From Escarpia spicata (lineage: Eukaryota > Annelida > Polychaeta > Sabellida > Siboglinidae): a stretch of 64,000 bases of DNA. Below the pieces are notes generated by a model that was not told where the DNA came from, ran no database searches, and was given only the letters and a program-made list of their open reading frames with translations. The position numbers were made by a program, and so were the translations under genes. Shown here piece by piece: positions 40,201-64,000 of the stretch. Positions within the stretch are counted from its first letter, which is position 1. The number at the start of each line of letters is the position of its first letter. The DNA is taken from positions 50,658,578 through 50,722,577 of the forward strand of contig OZ023214.1 of assembly GCA_963995525.1 (NCBI GenBank), in the 5' to 3' direction.

Positions 40201-42685
40201 TTGGTGTGTTTAACTTAAGAAGATCCCTAAAACATTTTGAATGTTGTGGAACATTTATATTTTTTTACGAATTTTCTAAATTATTGTAAAAGCAACTTTG
40301 TAGATACCTTTTTATACACTACTCCCAGTATAGTTCACTTAACACATTGTCCAATTAATAACACTACTATGCATTTTGATACACAAAACTATCTTATGCA
40401 CACATCCATTTCATTTGAAACACGGAGTGATATACAATTTCCCAGAATGGGGAAGAACAAAGTCAGACACCATCTTATGTCAGGTGACCCATTGTCCAAT
40501 TAATGGCACTGTTGAGTAGAGCTCTTCAATTTCCTCTTTCCATCAGCTCGGCCATTTTCAAACTGTTGATTGTCAAAATGTTCCAGCAAATAAACAAAGT
40601 TGAATTTAGGAAACTGAGCCTAAATATGAGTTAACTAATTCAACACTGCAGATTAATTCAGTTTAGATATTAAATTATGGGACTTACAGCTGTATAAATG
40701 GAAAAGATATAGAAGAGAACCTTGTTATGCTGATTCAATCAGACTAAAATCCCAATACATTACTTTGGCCAACTTTTAATTTGCTTGTACAAAATTAGAT
40801 GTATGCATTGGTCATGTACAGTGCACTCCAGATAACTCAAACTCACATAAGTGGATTTTTGCTAAGTTAAGTCAATCTTTTTCCTCGGTCCTGAGCATAG
40901 GTCCCAATAAGGGGACCTTCTGATAACTTTCTAGTTATCAGAAGTTCCACTTATCAGTATTGTCATGGGTCCCTGGAGGGTCGACCTTATCCAGAGTATG
41001 TTTTCCTTTATTCTGACTCTAATAATTAATGTTGTATAGAATTATACATATGGGGCATTCTCGCGAAAAGTGTACAGTAACGGTAAAGTAACATGTCTAA
41101 AATAAATGTTTAATTTGTATGTTTTTAGCAGGTACTATTAATATCAAATGTGCTATTCACATGAAGCAGCACAGCTTGATCTGATCTATTATTAAATTTT
41201 TCAAAATATATTCATGGATAAAACTGATGTATACTAGAGTGCAGATATGCTGGTGTCCAAAGTTCATGCATCGTAAAATTCCATGGCAACATGGTATTGT
41301 GTACTTTTTAACAAACCTAAAACGTTTACATTGAATGTTGACAAGCCAGCCAGGTTTACTAACAATCGTAGCTGTAGCATTAGAAACAATAAAAAATATG
41401 AACTGAAAATCTGACATGTTGACTCTGTGTGACGTCACCAGTCTCTGTGTTTCACTGCAAGAGCATGAATATTCATTATACTCGGGCTGCATATTTAATC
41501 ATCCATGTGGCAGCAAGCTCAAAATAATTCTTGTAAACACAATTATTTATTGGCTTTTTGTGCAGATAACACCCAAATTATGCATAAACATGCAAGACAT
41601 ATATTGCAGAAAAAGTACTTATGGGAAATTATCATGTTTTGATACAGTACATCTCGAATGTATATTAGCTTACAAAGAATCGCTTTAAGCATCAGTTTCG
41701 TAGTACTAAAATAACTTATGCCAATGACATTTTGTGTGTAGACTTCGAGAGTTATTGTTTAAACAAATTGGGAAAGTTTTTTAGAAACAATGGTGGAAAC
41801 CATAACATATTAGATTTCTTCATTTACCGTGTTGGATAATTTACTTCCCCTGACATAGACTCCAGGTAGAAGGGATTGATGGCAGATAGTATCTCTTGAG
41901 GTAAACGAAATTGGCCAAGTTTCAAAACAGCAGTTGATAGTAGGATCCAAACCCTGGTCCCCTTGAACAACAGTCCAGCATTCTACCGCTGGATGGACCA
42001 TTGTGGTTCACTATGTCAGCCTTCCATTGTTTAGTTTTATATTCAAGTTGTACAGTGGTCATATGTTGTGTGGTGTCACTGTTTCAGAGTACAGTAAACC
42101 TCAGCTAAAACAAATTCTCACTGAATTGGTCCCAATTTTATCTCATTGAATTTCTGATGAATTTGTATAAATATTGTTATTACACATTTTCTAAAGTAAC
42201 AAACAATTCTTTCAGTCCCAGAGGCCAAAATCCATTGAAATATCATTGGATATAACAAATTAATGATGTGATATAACAAAAAAATGTGTCTTCATTTTAC
42301 ATTGACTTCTACTGAAGCTTTTTATCCGTTGATTTCAAGCCTATTTCTATTAGTAAGACAGAGTTGATGGTCAATTTCAGATATAATTTTTTTTTTTATA
42401 TAACAAATAAATTGGCCGGTCCTGAGCAGTTTGGTTATATCTGAGGTTTACTGTGTTATATATATATATATATATATATAAACACATGCATAAAATATAT
42501 ATACTTGTTATGCATGTGTCTGTTTGCATGCTTGTATGAAAGACATTACATTTGTTACAATGTCGTTGCAGGAGGAACCAATTCGAGGCTTTCGAATCGG
42601 GGAGCACCTGGAATACATGCAGCAGTTGGAGTGCAAGTTCCGCAAGACTGTCCTGCCAGACCTGCAGAACATCTCACAACCTTGA
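1..42685 (+). CDS. TBC1D32: TBC1D32 / protein broad-minded, 3' part of gene (23 exons, 5' end outside window)
   Basis: Large ciliary protein with a TBC (Rab-GAP-like) domain reported near its C terminus; in vertebrates it works with the kinase CCRK/CDK20 in cilium assembly and Hedgehog signalling. The exons were found by reading for conserved blocks and then checked by phase: all 22 introns are GT-AG and the joined frame is open for 920 codons before TGA at 42683. Blocks that match the vertebrate protein as I remember it include [20 protein letters not shown] (exon 8), [17 protein letters not shown] (exon 9), [15 protein letters not shown] (exons 12-13), [10 protein letters not shown] (exon 14), [15 protein letters not shown] (exons 18-19), [15 protein letters not shown] (exon 22) and [13 protein letters not shown] (exon 23). 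The human protein is about 1257 residues, so roughly the last 73% is here. No splice was confirmed with RNA. A TBC domain boundary cannot be drawn from sequence reading alone. Confidence 0.93.
447..587 (+). CDS. TBC1D32: TBC1D32 exon 2
   Basis: Acceptor CTGCAG before 447 and donor GTGAGT at 588. Enters and leaves in phase 1; encodes [20 protein letters not shown] and [12 protein letters not shown], a conserved broad-minded block. Confidence 0.9.
588..1085. other. TBC1D32 intron 2, no feature seen
   Basis: AT-rich intronic sequence without recognisable coding or repeat structure. Confidence 0.6.
1086..1425 (+). mobile_element. tRNA-derived SINE, copy 1 (degenerate head)
   Basis: Body closely matches two other copies at 18.9 and 34.4 kb: GAATGAGTACCTGGCTATA, then GTCTGCCAGGGAGTAAAG and a GAGCAGT..GGATAC tail. 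The tRNA-like head has a decayed box B near 1133-1144. One short segment (AAGCCCTTTGAGCAG) is duplicated near 1352-1381. Confidence 0.75.
1433..1519 (+). CDS. TBC1D32: TBC1D32 exon 3, whose 3' edge seeds the 90-bp array
   Basis: Acceptor TTTCAG before 1433 and donor GTAGGT at 1520. Encodes [20 protein letters not shown] and then SPIQTRFPT, phase 1 to phase 1. A shorter form ending at 1452 (donor GTACTT) would put exon 4 out of frame. The last 12 bases and the donor are copied in every unit of the following minisatellite. Confidence 0.9.
1508..15515 (+). repeat. 90-bp minisatellite, about 155 units, seeded by TBC1D32 exon 3 donor
   Basis: The unit is 90 bp, with a 91-bp variant that has an extra T in the CCCTTTCATC segment. 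Each unit contains the exon 3 edge CTTCCCCACCG joined to GTAGGTTAATG, as at the real donor at 1519/1520. It also contains a palindromic CACATGTG and an acceptor-like TTGCTTATCTACAG. Ninety is a multiple of three, so long open frames with a 30-residue period occur; the 91-bp units break them. Variants (TGTCCC/TGCCCT, CACCGG/CACTGG/CATTGG, AATACT/AGTACT) are spread through the array. Confidence 0.97.
5152..8583 (+). repeat. Higher-order duplication of 1716 bp inside the 90-bp array
   Basis: 5152-6867 and 6868-8583 carry the same order of 19 unit variants: the same pattern of 90- and 91-bp units, the same CTTTTATC, TGTTCC and TAGTTTAATG variants. I saw only about three base differences (near 8438-8441 and 8485). 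Confidence 0.9.
15516..15791. other. End of TBC1D32 intron 3, no feature seen
   Basis: Non-repetitive sequence between the array and exon 4. Confidence 0.6.
15792..15934 (+). CDS. TBC1D32: TBC1D32 exon 4
   Basis: Acceptor GTGTAG and donor GTAAGT. Phase 1 to 0. Encodes [20 protein letters not shown] and [13 protein letters not shown]. Lies 14.3 kb downstream of exon 3, across the 90-bp array. Confidence 0.92.
15935..16591. other. TBC1D32 intron 4, no feature seen
   Basis: Ordinary intronic sequence; no convincing repeat or coding signal. Confidence 0.55.
16592..16719 (+). CDS. TBC1D32: TBC1D32 exon 5
   Basis: Acceptor CGCCAG and donor GTATGT. Phase 0 to 2. Encodes [20 protein letters not shown] and ends in a lysine codon split with exon 6. 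Confidence 0.9.
16720..17458. other. First part of TBC1D32 intron 5, no feature seen
   Basis: AT-rich, no recognised element before the 33-bp array begins. Confidence 0.55.
17459..17940. repeat. 33-bp minisatellite abutting exon 6 acceptor
   Basis: About 14 diverged units built on GTCACCATACAAATGACATC and CCATTGATGAC. The final unit ends in CATCCCATTA, directly followed by TGCCCAG, the acceptor of exon 6. The array supplies the sequence where the pyrimidine tract and branch site would lie. Confidence 0.9.
17948..18143 (+). CDS. TBC1D32: TBC1D32 exon 6
   Basis: Acceptor GCCCAG and donor GTGAGT. Phase 2 to 0. Encodes [19 protein letters not shown] and [20 protein letters not shown]. The acceptor lies only a few bases after the last unit of the 33-bp array. 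Confidence 0.92.
18144..18743. other. TBC1D32 intron 6, no feature seen
   Basis: AT-rich intron without recognisable elements. Confidence 0.55.
18744..18832 (+). CDS. TBC1D32: TBC1D32 exon 7
   Basis: Acceptor ATCAG and donor GTGAGT. Phase 0 to 2. Encodes [20 protein letters not shown]; the last isoleucine codon is completed by exon 8. Confidence 0.85.
18893..19250 (+). mobile_element. tRNA-derived SINE, copy 2
   Basis: Head has box A-like GTGTAGTGACTAGGGCTT and box B GGGTTCGAATCC (18954-18965). The body is shared with copies at 1.1 and 34.4 kb. The tail includes AAAGCGCTTTGAGCAG and GCGCTATATAACAACTTACC, a tail style known from several vertebrate and invertebrate SINE families. Confidence 0.88.
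19430..19494. repeat. (TG)n/(CATG)n microsatellite
   Basis: Impure TG repeat with embedded GCATGCATGCATG. Confidence 0.9.
19675..19813 (+). CDS. TBC1D32: TBC1D32 exon 8, whose 3' edge seeds a 62-bp array
   Basis: Acceptor CAACAG and donor GTACAC. Phase 2 to 0. Encodes the strongly conserved [20 protein letters not shown]. Its final 46 bases plus the donor recur in each unit of the array that follows directly. Confidence 0.95.
19768..21225 (+). repeat. 62-bp minisatellite, about 23 units, seeded by TBC1D32 exon 8 donor
   Basis: Each unit is about 46 bp of the exon 8 end (from TGAATGTGTCCAG to AGAAGATGCAG) plus 16 bp of intron (GTACACATTAGTTCAG). The first unit is the real exon end. Unit length 62 is not a multiple of three. 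Some units are shortened (near 20960 and 21070). Confidence 0.96.
21226..21653. other. End of TBC1D32 intron 8, no feature seen
   Basis: AT-rich sequence between the array and exon 9. Confidence 0.55.
21654..21741 (+). CDS. TBC1D32: TBC1D32 exon 9
   Basis: Acceptor TTTCAG and donor GTAGGA. Phase 0 to 1. Encodes [20 protein letters not shown] and PGIVALQNT, continuous with exon 8. Confidence 0.95.
21742..22979. other. First part of TBC1D32 intron 9, mostly featureless
   Basis: No coding blocks. The tract from about 21820 is non-repetitive and may hold old unrecognised elements. Confidence 0.5.
22980..23068 (-). mobile_element. Possible pogo/Tigger-like MITE end
   Basis: On the minus strand the segment starts CAGTGGAACCTCGCTTTACG and repeats GGTCACCTCG, typical of the outer ends of some Tc1/mariner-class MITEs. 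Only one end is clear. Confidence 0.35.
23093..23364. repeat. (AC)n-rich microsatellite tract
   Basis: About 270 bp of impure AC repeat with CATG and CACG interruptions. Confidence 0.92.
23547..23662 (+). CDS. TBC1D32: TBC1D32 exon 10
   Basis: Acceptor TTGCAG and donor GTCAGT. Phase 1 to 0. Encodes [16 protein letters not shown] and [12 protein letters not shown], matching vertebrate GFI..LVTELW and HPIDRSCQK blocks. Confidence 0.93.
23865..23984 (+). CDS. TBC1D32: TBC1D32 exon 11
   Basis: Acceptor TTTCAG and donor GTAAGT; 40 codons in phase 0. Encodes [19 protein letters not shown] and [12 protein letters not shown]. Confidence 0.93.
24204..25071. repeat. 62-bp minisatellite, 14 units, in TBC1D32 intron 11
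   Basis: Very regular unit containing CTTTTTGCAGTAATGCAAG, then CATCCCCAGTTGATCAGCTG and TCCTCAGGCCATA. Variation is low (ATCAGC/ATAAGC, TAATGC/TAAAGC). It does not touch an exon, but each unit has an acceptor-like CTTTTTGCAG. Confidence 0.96.
25198..25286 (+). CDS. TBC1D32: TBC1D32 exon 12
   Basis: Acceptor CAACAG and donor GTGAGG. Phase 0 to 2. Encodes [20 protein letters not shown] and EQSHVFGL, a highly conserved block. Confidence 0.95.
25287..26201. other. TBC1D32 intron 12, no feature seen
   Basis: Non-repetitive apart from short homopolymer runs near 25383 and 25689. Confidence 0.55.
26202..26312 (+). CDS. TBC1D32: TBC1D32 exon 13, whose 3' edge seeds a 22-bp array
   Basis: Acceptor GTCTAG and donor GTGAGA. 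Phase 2 to 2. Encodes [20 protein letters not shown]. The last 20 bases and the donor are repeated about 22 times immediately downstream. In the exon frame the next codon past the donor is TGA, so using a later donor would truncate the protein. Confidence 0.93.
26293..26778 (+). repeat. 22-bp minisatellite, about 22 units, seeded by TBC1D32 exon 13 donor
   Basis: Unit GAACATCCCACAGAACAGGT plus GA. The first unit is the 3' end of exon 13 and its donor. Every unit ends in AG followed by GTGAGA, a good donor match. The last unit is followed by GTGAGTTG. Confidence 0.96.
26780..27545. other. TBC1D32 intron 13 after the array, no feature seen
   Basis: Ordinary sequence up to a (GT)n tract. Confidence 0.55.
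27546..27640. repeat. (GT)n microsatellite
   Basis: About 30 GT units followed by CTGTCTGTGTG variants. Confidence 0.95.
27869..27980 (+). CDS. TBC1D32: TBC1D32 exon 14
   Basis: Acceptor TTTCAG and donor GTTAGT. Phase 2 to 0. Encodes [20 protein letters not shown] and [11 protein letters not shown]. Confidence 0.94.
27981..28582. other. TBC1D32 intron 14, no feature seen
   Basis: AT-rich intron. Confidence 0.55.
28583..28679 (+). CDS. TBC1D32: TBC1D32 exon 15
   Basis: Acceptor TTGCAG and donor GTAAGG. Phase 0 to 1. Encodes [20 protein letters not shown], matching vertebrate PWPLFSSYPLP. Confidence 0.94.
28680..29392. other. TBC1D32 intron 15, no feature seen
   Basis: Ordinary intron sequence. 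Confidence 0.55.
29393..29518 (+). CDS. TBC1D32: TBC1D32 exon 16
   Basis: Acceptor TGACAG and donor GTGAGC. Phase 1 to 1. Encodes [20 protein letters not shown] and [19 protein letters not shown]. Confidence 0.92.
29519..29923. other. First part of TBC1D32 intron 16, no feature seen
   Basis: AT-rich sequence before the ACGC repeat. Confidence 0.5.
29924..30005. repeat. (ACGC)n microsatellite
   Basis: About 12 ACGC units, then CACATGCATGCACAC and AC repeats. Confidence 0.93.
30220..30303 (+). CDS. TBC1D32: TBC1D32 exon 17
   Basis: Acceptor TGACAG and a weak donor GTCGGC. Phase 1 to 1. Encodes [14 protein letters not shown] and [10 protein letters not shown], placed as in the vertebrate protein (..YFPSVEYT). 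Confidence 0.87.
30304..30826. other. First part of TBC1D32 intron 17, no feature seen
   Basis: AT-rich sequence up to the foldback. Confidence 0.5.
30827..31025. repeat. Large foldback (inverted repeat) with arms of about 99 bp
   Basis: The arms meet at 30926 inside TCAGCATCAAC-A-GTTGATGCTGA. The outer parts pair ATGATTTGGAAATATGGTAA with TTACCACATTTCCAAATCAT. Both arms, read outward from the centre on opposite strands, encode related peptides (STVDAD.GI......KAL.EQ). Confidence 0.88.
31140..31209 (+). CDS. TBC1D32: TBC1D32 exon 18
   Basis: Acceptor TTGCAG and donor GTGTGT. Phase 1 to 2. Encodes [14 protein letters not shown]; vertebrate homologues read SSVQQLGIKMTV. The donor runs straight into a (TG)n tract. 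Confidence 0.93.
31213..31305. repeat. (TG)n microsatellite at the exon 18 donor
   Basis: Impure TG/CATG repeat starting 4 bases after the donor. Confidence 0.9.
31310..31918. other. Middle of TBC1D32 intron 18, no feature seen
   Basis: No recognised element; the sequence becomes pyrimidine-rich from about 31690. Confidence 0.5.
31919..32636. repeat. Near-pure polypyrimidine tract of about 0.7 kb
   Basis: A tandem pattern of CTCTCCTTTCTCCC grading into CCCCCTCTCCTCCCCC. Purines are almost absent on the plus strand. The proline/serine frames on plus and glycine/arginine frames on minus are by-products. Confidence 0.95.
32685..32759. repeat. (AC)n microsatellite
   Basis: About 60 bp of pure AC after CACGCACACGC. 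Confidence 0.95.
32897..33021 (+). CDS. TBC1D32: TBC1D32 exon 19
   Basis: Acceptor CCTCAG and donor GTATCC. Phase 2 to 1. Encodes [20 protein letters not shown] and [11 protein letters not shown]. Confidence 0.92.
33150..33345. mobile_element. Palindromic MITE, copy 1
   Basis: GATATCAGACAAAATTATTT on the left pairs with AAATTAAAGTAATTTTGTCTGATGTCGGACA on the right. Internal GTAAACATTGATATGATGATATCAAT is shared with the element at 63.4 kb. Confidence 0.75.
33381..33544 (+). CDS. TBC1D32: TBC1D32 exon 20
   Basis: Acceptor TGACAG and donor GTGAGT. Phase 1 to 0. Encodes [20 protein letters not shown] and [13 protein letters not shown] second in-frame acceptor (ATTCAG) 9 bases inside would remove three residues; the sequence does not decide between them. 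Confidence 0.93.
33545..33945. other. TBC1D32 intron 20, no feature seen
   Basis: Ordinary intron. Confidence 0.5.
33946..34086 (+). CDS. TBC1D32: TBC1D32 exon 21, whose 3' edge seeds a 23-bp array
   Basis: Acceptor TTCAG and donor GTAGGA; 47 codons in phase 0. Encodes [19 protein letters not shown]. The last bases and the donor recur in the short array that follows. Confidence 0.94.
34078..34325 (+). repeat. 23-bp minisatellite, about 10 units, seeded by TBC1D32 exon 21 donor
   Basis: Unit CACAGGTAGGACACTACACC plus a few bases. The first unit is the exon 21 end and donor (GCACAG/GTAGGA). A pure (AC)n run at 34167-34200 has grown inside one unit. Confidence 0.92.
34358..34692 (+). mobile_element. 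tRNA-derived SINE, copy 3
   Basis: Box A-like TGGCTAGAGCTTCGCTCTC and box B AGGTTCGAATCC (34414-34425), then the shared body and GCGCTATATAAGAACTTACC tail. The best preserved tRNA head of the three copies. Confidence 0.9.
34932..35120 (+). CDS. TBC1D32: TBC1D32 exon 22
   Basis: Acceptor TCACAG and donor GTACTC; 63 codons in phase 0. Encodes [20 protein letters not shown] and [20 protein letters not shown], among the best conserved parts of the protein. Confidence 0.96.
35121..35864. other. First part of TBC1D32 intron 22, no feature seen
   Basis: Very AT-rich sequence before the LINE. Confidence 0.5.
37215..38010. mobile_element. Insertion that interrupts the CR1-like LINE
   Basis: Starts with a perfect 26-bp palindrome at 37221-37246 (GTTTTCACCAAGT and its complement). 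It carries a tRNA-like segment on the minus strand and ends near a T run at 37851-37862. About 100 or more RT codons that should lie here are missing, so insertion came with deletion. Confidence 0.6.
37285..37372 (-). mobile_element. tRNA-like SINE head (second type)
   Basis: On the minus strand it has box A TAGCTCATTTGG and box B GGTTCGATCCC, with a T stem GTCGG/CCGAC and 7-base loop. No acceptor stem can be formed and the anticodon region is too long, so this is not a functional tRNA gene. Confidence 0.6.
38016..39194 (+). pseudogene. Reverse transcriptase of the CR1-like LINE (frameshifted)
   Basis: The catalytic FADD and the upstream LDFQKAFD aspartate are both present, but a short insertion near 38305-38315 (ACAGTGT in the stretch before ATCAACGATTTGG) shifts the frame between the VPQG and FADD motifs. 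The C-terminal part is open over 288 codons, with typical [12 protein letters not shown] and [13 protein letters not shown] endings. Confidence 0.9.
39291..40816. other. TBC1D32 intron 22 after the LINE, no feature seen
   Basis: AT-rich; open frames here are short and not conserved-looking. Confidence 0.5.
40817..40999. mobile_element. Possible short MITE
   Basis: CAGTGCACTCCAGATAACTC at the left and an imperfect complement (TTATCCAGAGTATG) at the right, with an internal hairpin CTGATAACTTTCTAGTTATCAG at about 40920. Confidence 0.45.
41000..41814. other. TBC1D32 intron 22, no feature seen
   Basis: Ordinary AT-rich sequence. Confidence 0.5.
41815..42006 (-). mobile_element. tRNA-derived SINE in antisense orientation
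   Basis: On the minus strand: box A-like CCAGCGGTAGAATGCTGG, box B GGGTTTGGATCC, then a body with ACTTGGCCAATTTCGTTTAC. It resembles the other SINEs in layout (CTTGG.CAA.TTCGTTTA), but the body differs. Confidence 0.65.
42092..42453. mobile_element. Pogo/Tigger-like MITE with terminal inverted repeats
   Basis: Left end CAGTAAACCTCAGCTAAAAC, right end complementary (GATATAACC.. reversed, ending CTGAGGTTTACTG). TA precedes the left end and TG follows the right end, close to the TA target duplication of this class. An AT microsatellite starts at 42457. Confidence 0.75.
42455..42481. repeat. (TA)n microsatellite
   Basis: Short TA run directly after the MITE. Confidence 0.85.
42572..42685 (+). 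CDS. TBC1D32: TBC1D32 last exon (exon 23), stop codon TGA
   Basis: Acceptor GTTGCAG; 37 codons then TGA at 42683-42685. Encodes [20 protein letters not shown] and [12 protein letters not shown]; vertebrate proteins end in the same style (EEALHGFRV..YMRNIR). It lies 7.4 kb after exon 22, across LINE, SINE and MITE insertions. Confidence 0.95.
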   Translation, partial: EEPIRGFRIGEHLEYMQQLECKFRKTVLPDLQNISQP

Positions 42686-43460
42686 CCCCTGACCCCTTCA
42701 GTGTCTCACCTTGACTTTCATTGTGTGACCACGACCCATAAACCTGATAGATGTAACCATTTGTGCAGAGGCATTTACGTTTTATGATATACGCCTGTTG
42801 TTTCGGAGTGTCAATTAGTTTCAATGGAACTGGTTTGTTTTTAATATAATATGTACAGAGACCTTTGGACAGAATTTAATTAGATAGTTTCCGGTAGTTT
42901 CCAACTGATAATTTTCTAGTTATTTATTTCATGTGTTTACTGTTCATTGCTTTAAATGTATATACAGCTGTACAATTATGTGTAATCACTGGAATTATCT
43001 GTTAATAATTGTTTTACTATGTATTTATTATGTAATTATACTGCTAAACTTACACAATTATTATTGTTATGTATCTTCTATGAAATGTGTCACACATGCA
43101 TTAGTAGTAAATTATTTTTAATTATTAATGTCACATTTTGTATAATTAGTTAGTTTGGTAGTAGAATGATTTGTGTGTACGTAGAATGTTTTATCTTAGA
43201 ATTACAAAGATCACATTGCTAAAGAGAGGTTTGTAACATATCTTGTTACAAGACTGGTAATTTCTGACCACCAAAGACATGAGATCCATAGAGGAGAACC
43301 TATCGTATGGTCTCATGCAGTATACAAGCTATGACAAACTGGACAGCTTAGCAGCATATTTCTGTTTGAACTCAGTTCATTCTCAAACAACAGTACGTTA
43401 TGTTGATGACGAGAACACTTGTTGATTTTGGTTAGAAAATAAATCATTGAACTATTTGAG
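42686..43460 (+). other. Probable TBC1D32 3' UTR with poly(A) signal
   Basis: AT-rich sequence without conserved coding. AATAAA occurs at 43438-43443, and a second copy lies at 43553-43558. The end used cannot be told from sequence. Confidence 0.6.
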
Positions 43461-43609
43461 TGTTACTGTTATGCATTTGCATTGAATTTACCTTGGTTCA
43501 TAAGTGGCAGCGTACACTTGCAAATAATGATCAATAATTTTCCCACAGATCAAATAAAAAAAAACAAATGCAAAGGCATATCACTGAATATTATATGAAC
43601 CCACGATTC

Positions 43610-43773
43610 CAGTTTTGTCATACAAATAAATATTTATTGCTTTTATCATCCTTAAACAAATAACGTAACGTAAACTGTAAGAATACGAACACAGTTCCCT
43701 TGCTGTGAATCGGCATCGACAGGCATTGATGGGCAGAGTCCTGATTGTCTGTATCTTTGATAGTGACTTGTTC
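43610..43773 (-). other. Probable TTLL9 3' UTR with poly(A) signal
   Basis: An AATAAA on the minus strand is complementary to 43633-43638, about 140 bp after the stop codon. Confidence 0.6.
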
Positions 43774-63264
<19,491 letters not shown>

Positions 63265-63385
63265 CTGCCAATTAAGAAGTCACATTAAATCAGGTGACAC
63301 ATCAGGTGACAATCATTAAGTTGGGTGACACATGTTGTTCAAACACGTCTCATAATAAAAACATAATAACTAAAAATGCTTCTGC
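63265..63385. other. Upstream of TTLL9 first recognised exon
   Basis: No promoter element that I can defend. A CAGGTGACA motif is repeated near 63291-63310. Confidence 0.4.
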
Positions 63386-63634
63386 TTAGGGGTCATCTCA
63401 GATCGCTCAAAATGTTCGATATCAGATTAAATTACTTTTGTTTGAGATAAGGGGGTCAGAGGCAGTTTCGTCCGGGCGTTGGACATTGATATTTGACGCT
63501 TTGGACCAATGCTGTTTATACATTGATATCACCATATCAATGTTTACAAACTGTCATCTGAGAAGGGGTGGAGGCCAGATGAAAGCAGTTTTGTCTGATA
63601 TCGTACATCAATGTTATGAAATGATCCCCTTAAT
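63386..63634. mobile_element. Palindromic MITE, copy 2
   Basis: Outer ends TTAGGGGTCATCTC and complementary GAAATGATCCCCTTAA. Inside, CGATATCAGATTAAATTAC pairs with CAGTTTTGTCTGATATCGTAC, and ACATTGATATCACCATATCA with its own complement. Homologous to 33150-33345. Confidence 0.8.
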
Positions 63635-64000
63635 TATAAAGCACCACTGATGCTAACAACTAGATCCAGAGTATAGTTTTGTTATCATATTTAATATTAA
63701 AGTATTTAAAGAAGATGATTTGATGTCAAGACTAGTCACTGAGGAACCTGATACATACCATTTTATTTACAACATATATATCAGTGTATAGAAACTGGTG
63801 TATGTAAACGTCATAAAGGAAGCAGTATAGCGAAATGACTTGTACATAATCACCTGTACATAATCATCTTATTTCCAAGCGGATCCTGCAACCACAGCAA
63901 CAGGTGACATTTTGGGAAATGCTTATTTTACGTCAGTTCTATAAATCCATGAGGTATTTATGGTAGTGTTTTTCTGATTAATTGGCTTTGTCAATGAATG
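63635..64000. other. Window end, no feature seen
   Basis: AT-rich sequence; no TTLL9 exon recognised. Confidence 0.4.

Overview
This is intron-rich animal genomic DNA. It holds most of one gene and essentially all of a second, arranged tail to tail, with long introns full of minisatellites, SINEs, LINE remains and small DNA transposons. GT-AG introns, tRNA-derived SINEs, CR1-like and L2/Jockey-like LINE fragments and long (AC)n tracts all point to a eukaryote. The mix of elements and the protein divergence suggest an invertebrate, most likely a lophotrochozoan such as a mollusc; that placement is inference.

Plus strand, 1-42685: the 3' three quarters of TBC1D32 (protein broad-minded). I could chain 23 exons with matching phases into 920 codons plus stop; the 5' end lies before the window. 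Minus strand, 63264-43774: TTLL9 (tubulin tyrosine ligase-like 9), 13 exons joining into about 428 codons. Both products act in cilia: broad-minded in cilium assembly and Hedgehog signalling, TTLL9 in glutamylating axonemal tubulin. Their poly(A) signals are within about 80-200 bp of each other near 43.4-43.6 kb.

Layout: 1-1519 TBC1D32 exons 1-3; 1508-15515 a 14-kb array of about 155 units of 90 bp in intron 3; 15.8-35.1 kb exons 4-22 with five more minisatellites, three of which begin on an exon's 3' end, plus a foldback, a 0.7-kb pyrimidine-only tract and MITE/SINE insertions; 35.1-42.6 kb a 7.4-kb intron with a broken CR1-like LINE that is itself interrupted; 43.8-52.8 kb TTLL9 exons 13-5, with an antisense-to-window L2-like LINE and two minisatellites; 53.1-61.1 kb a 70-bp satellite of 98 units, split by a 1.1-kb insert with identical 306-bp terminal direct repeats; 61.3-63.3 kb TTLL9 exons 4-1.

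The most unusual pattern is that five minisatellites, in both genes, have a repeat unit that straddles a real splice junction. Every unit therefore carries a copy of an exon edge together with its donor or acceptor. In the largest array the unit is 90 bp and stays open in the exon's own reading frame at the start, so use of the next two donors would add 30 or 60 residues. The long open frames inside the arrays are otherwise repeat artefacts, not genes.
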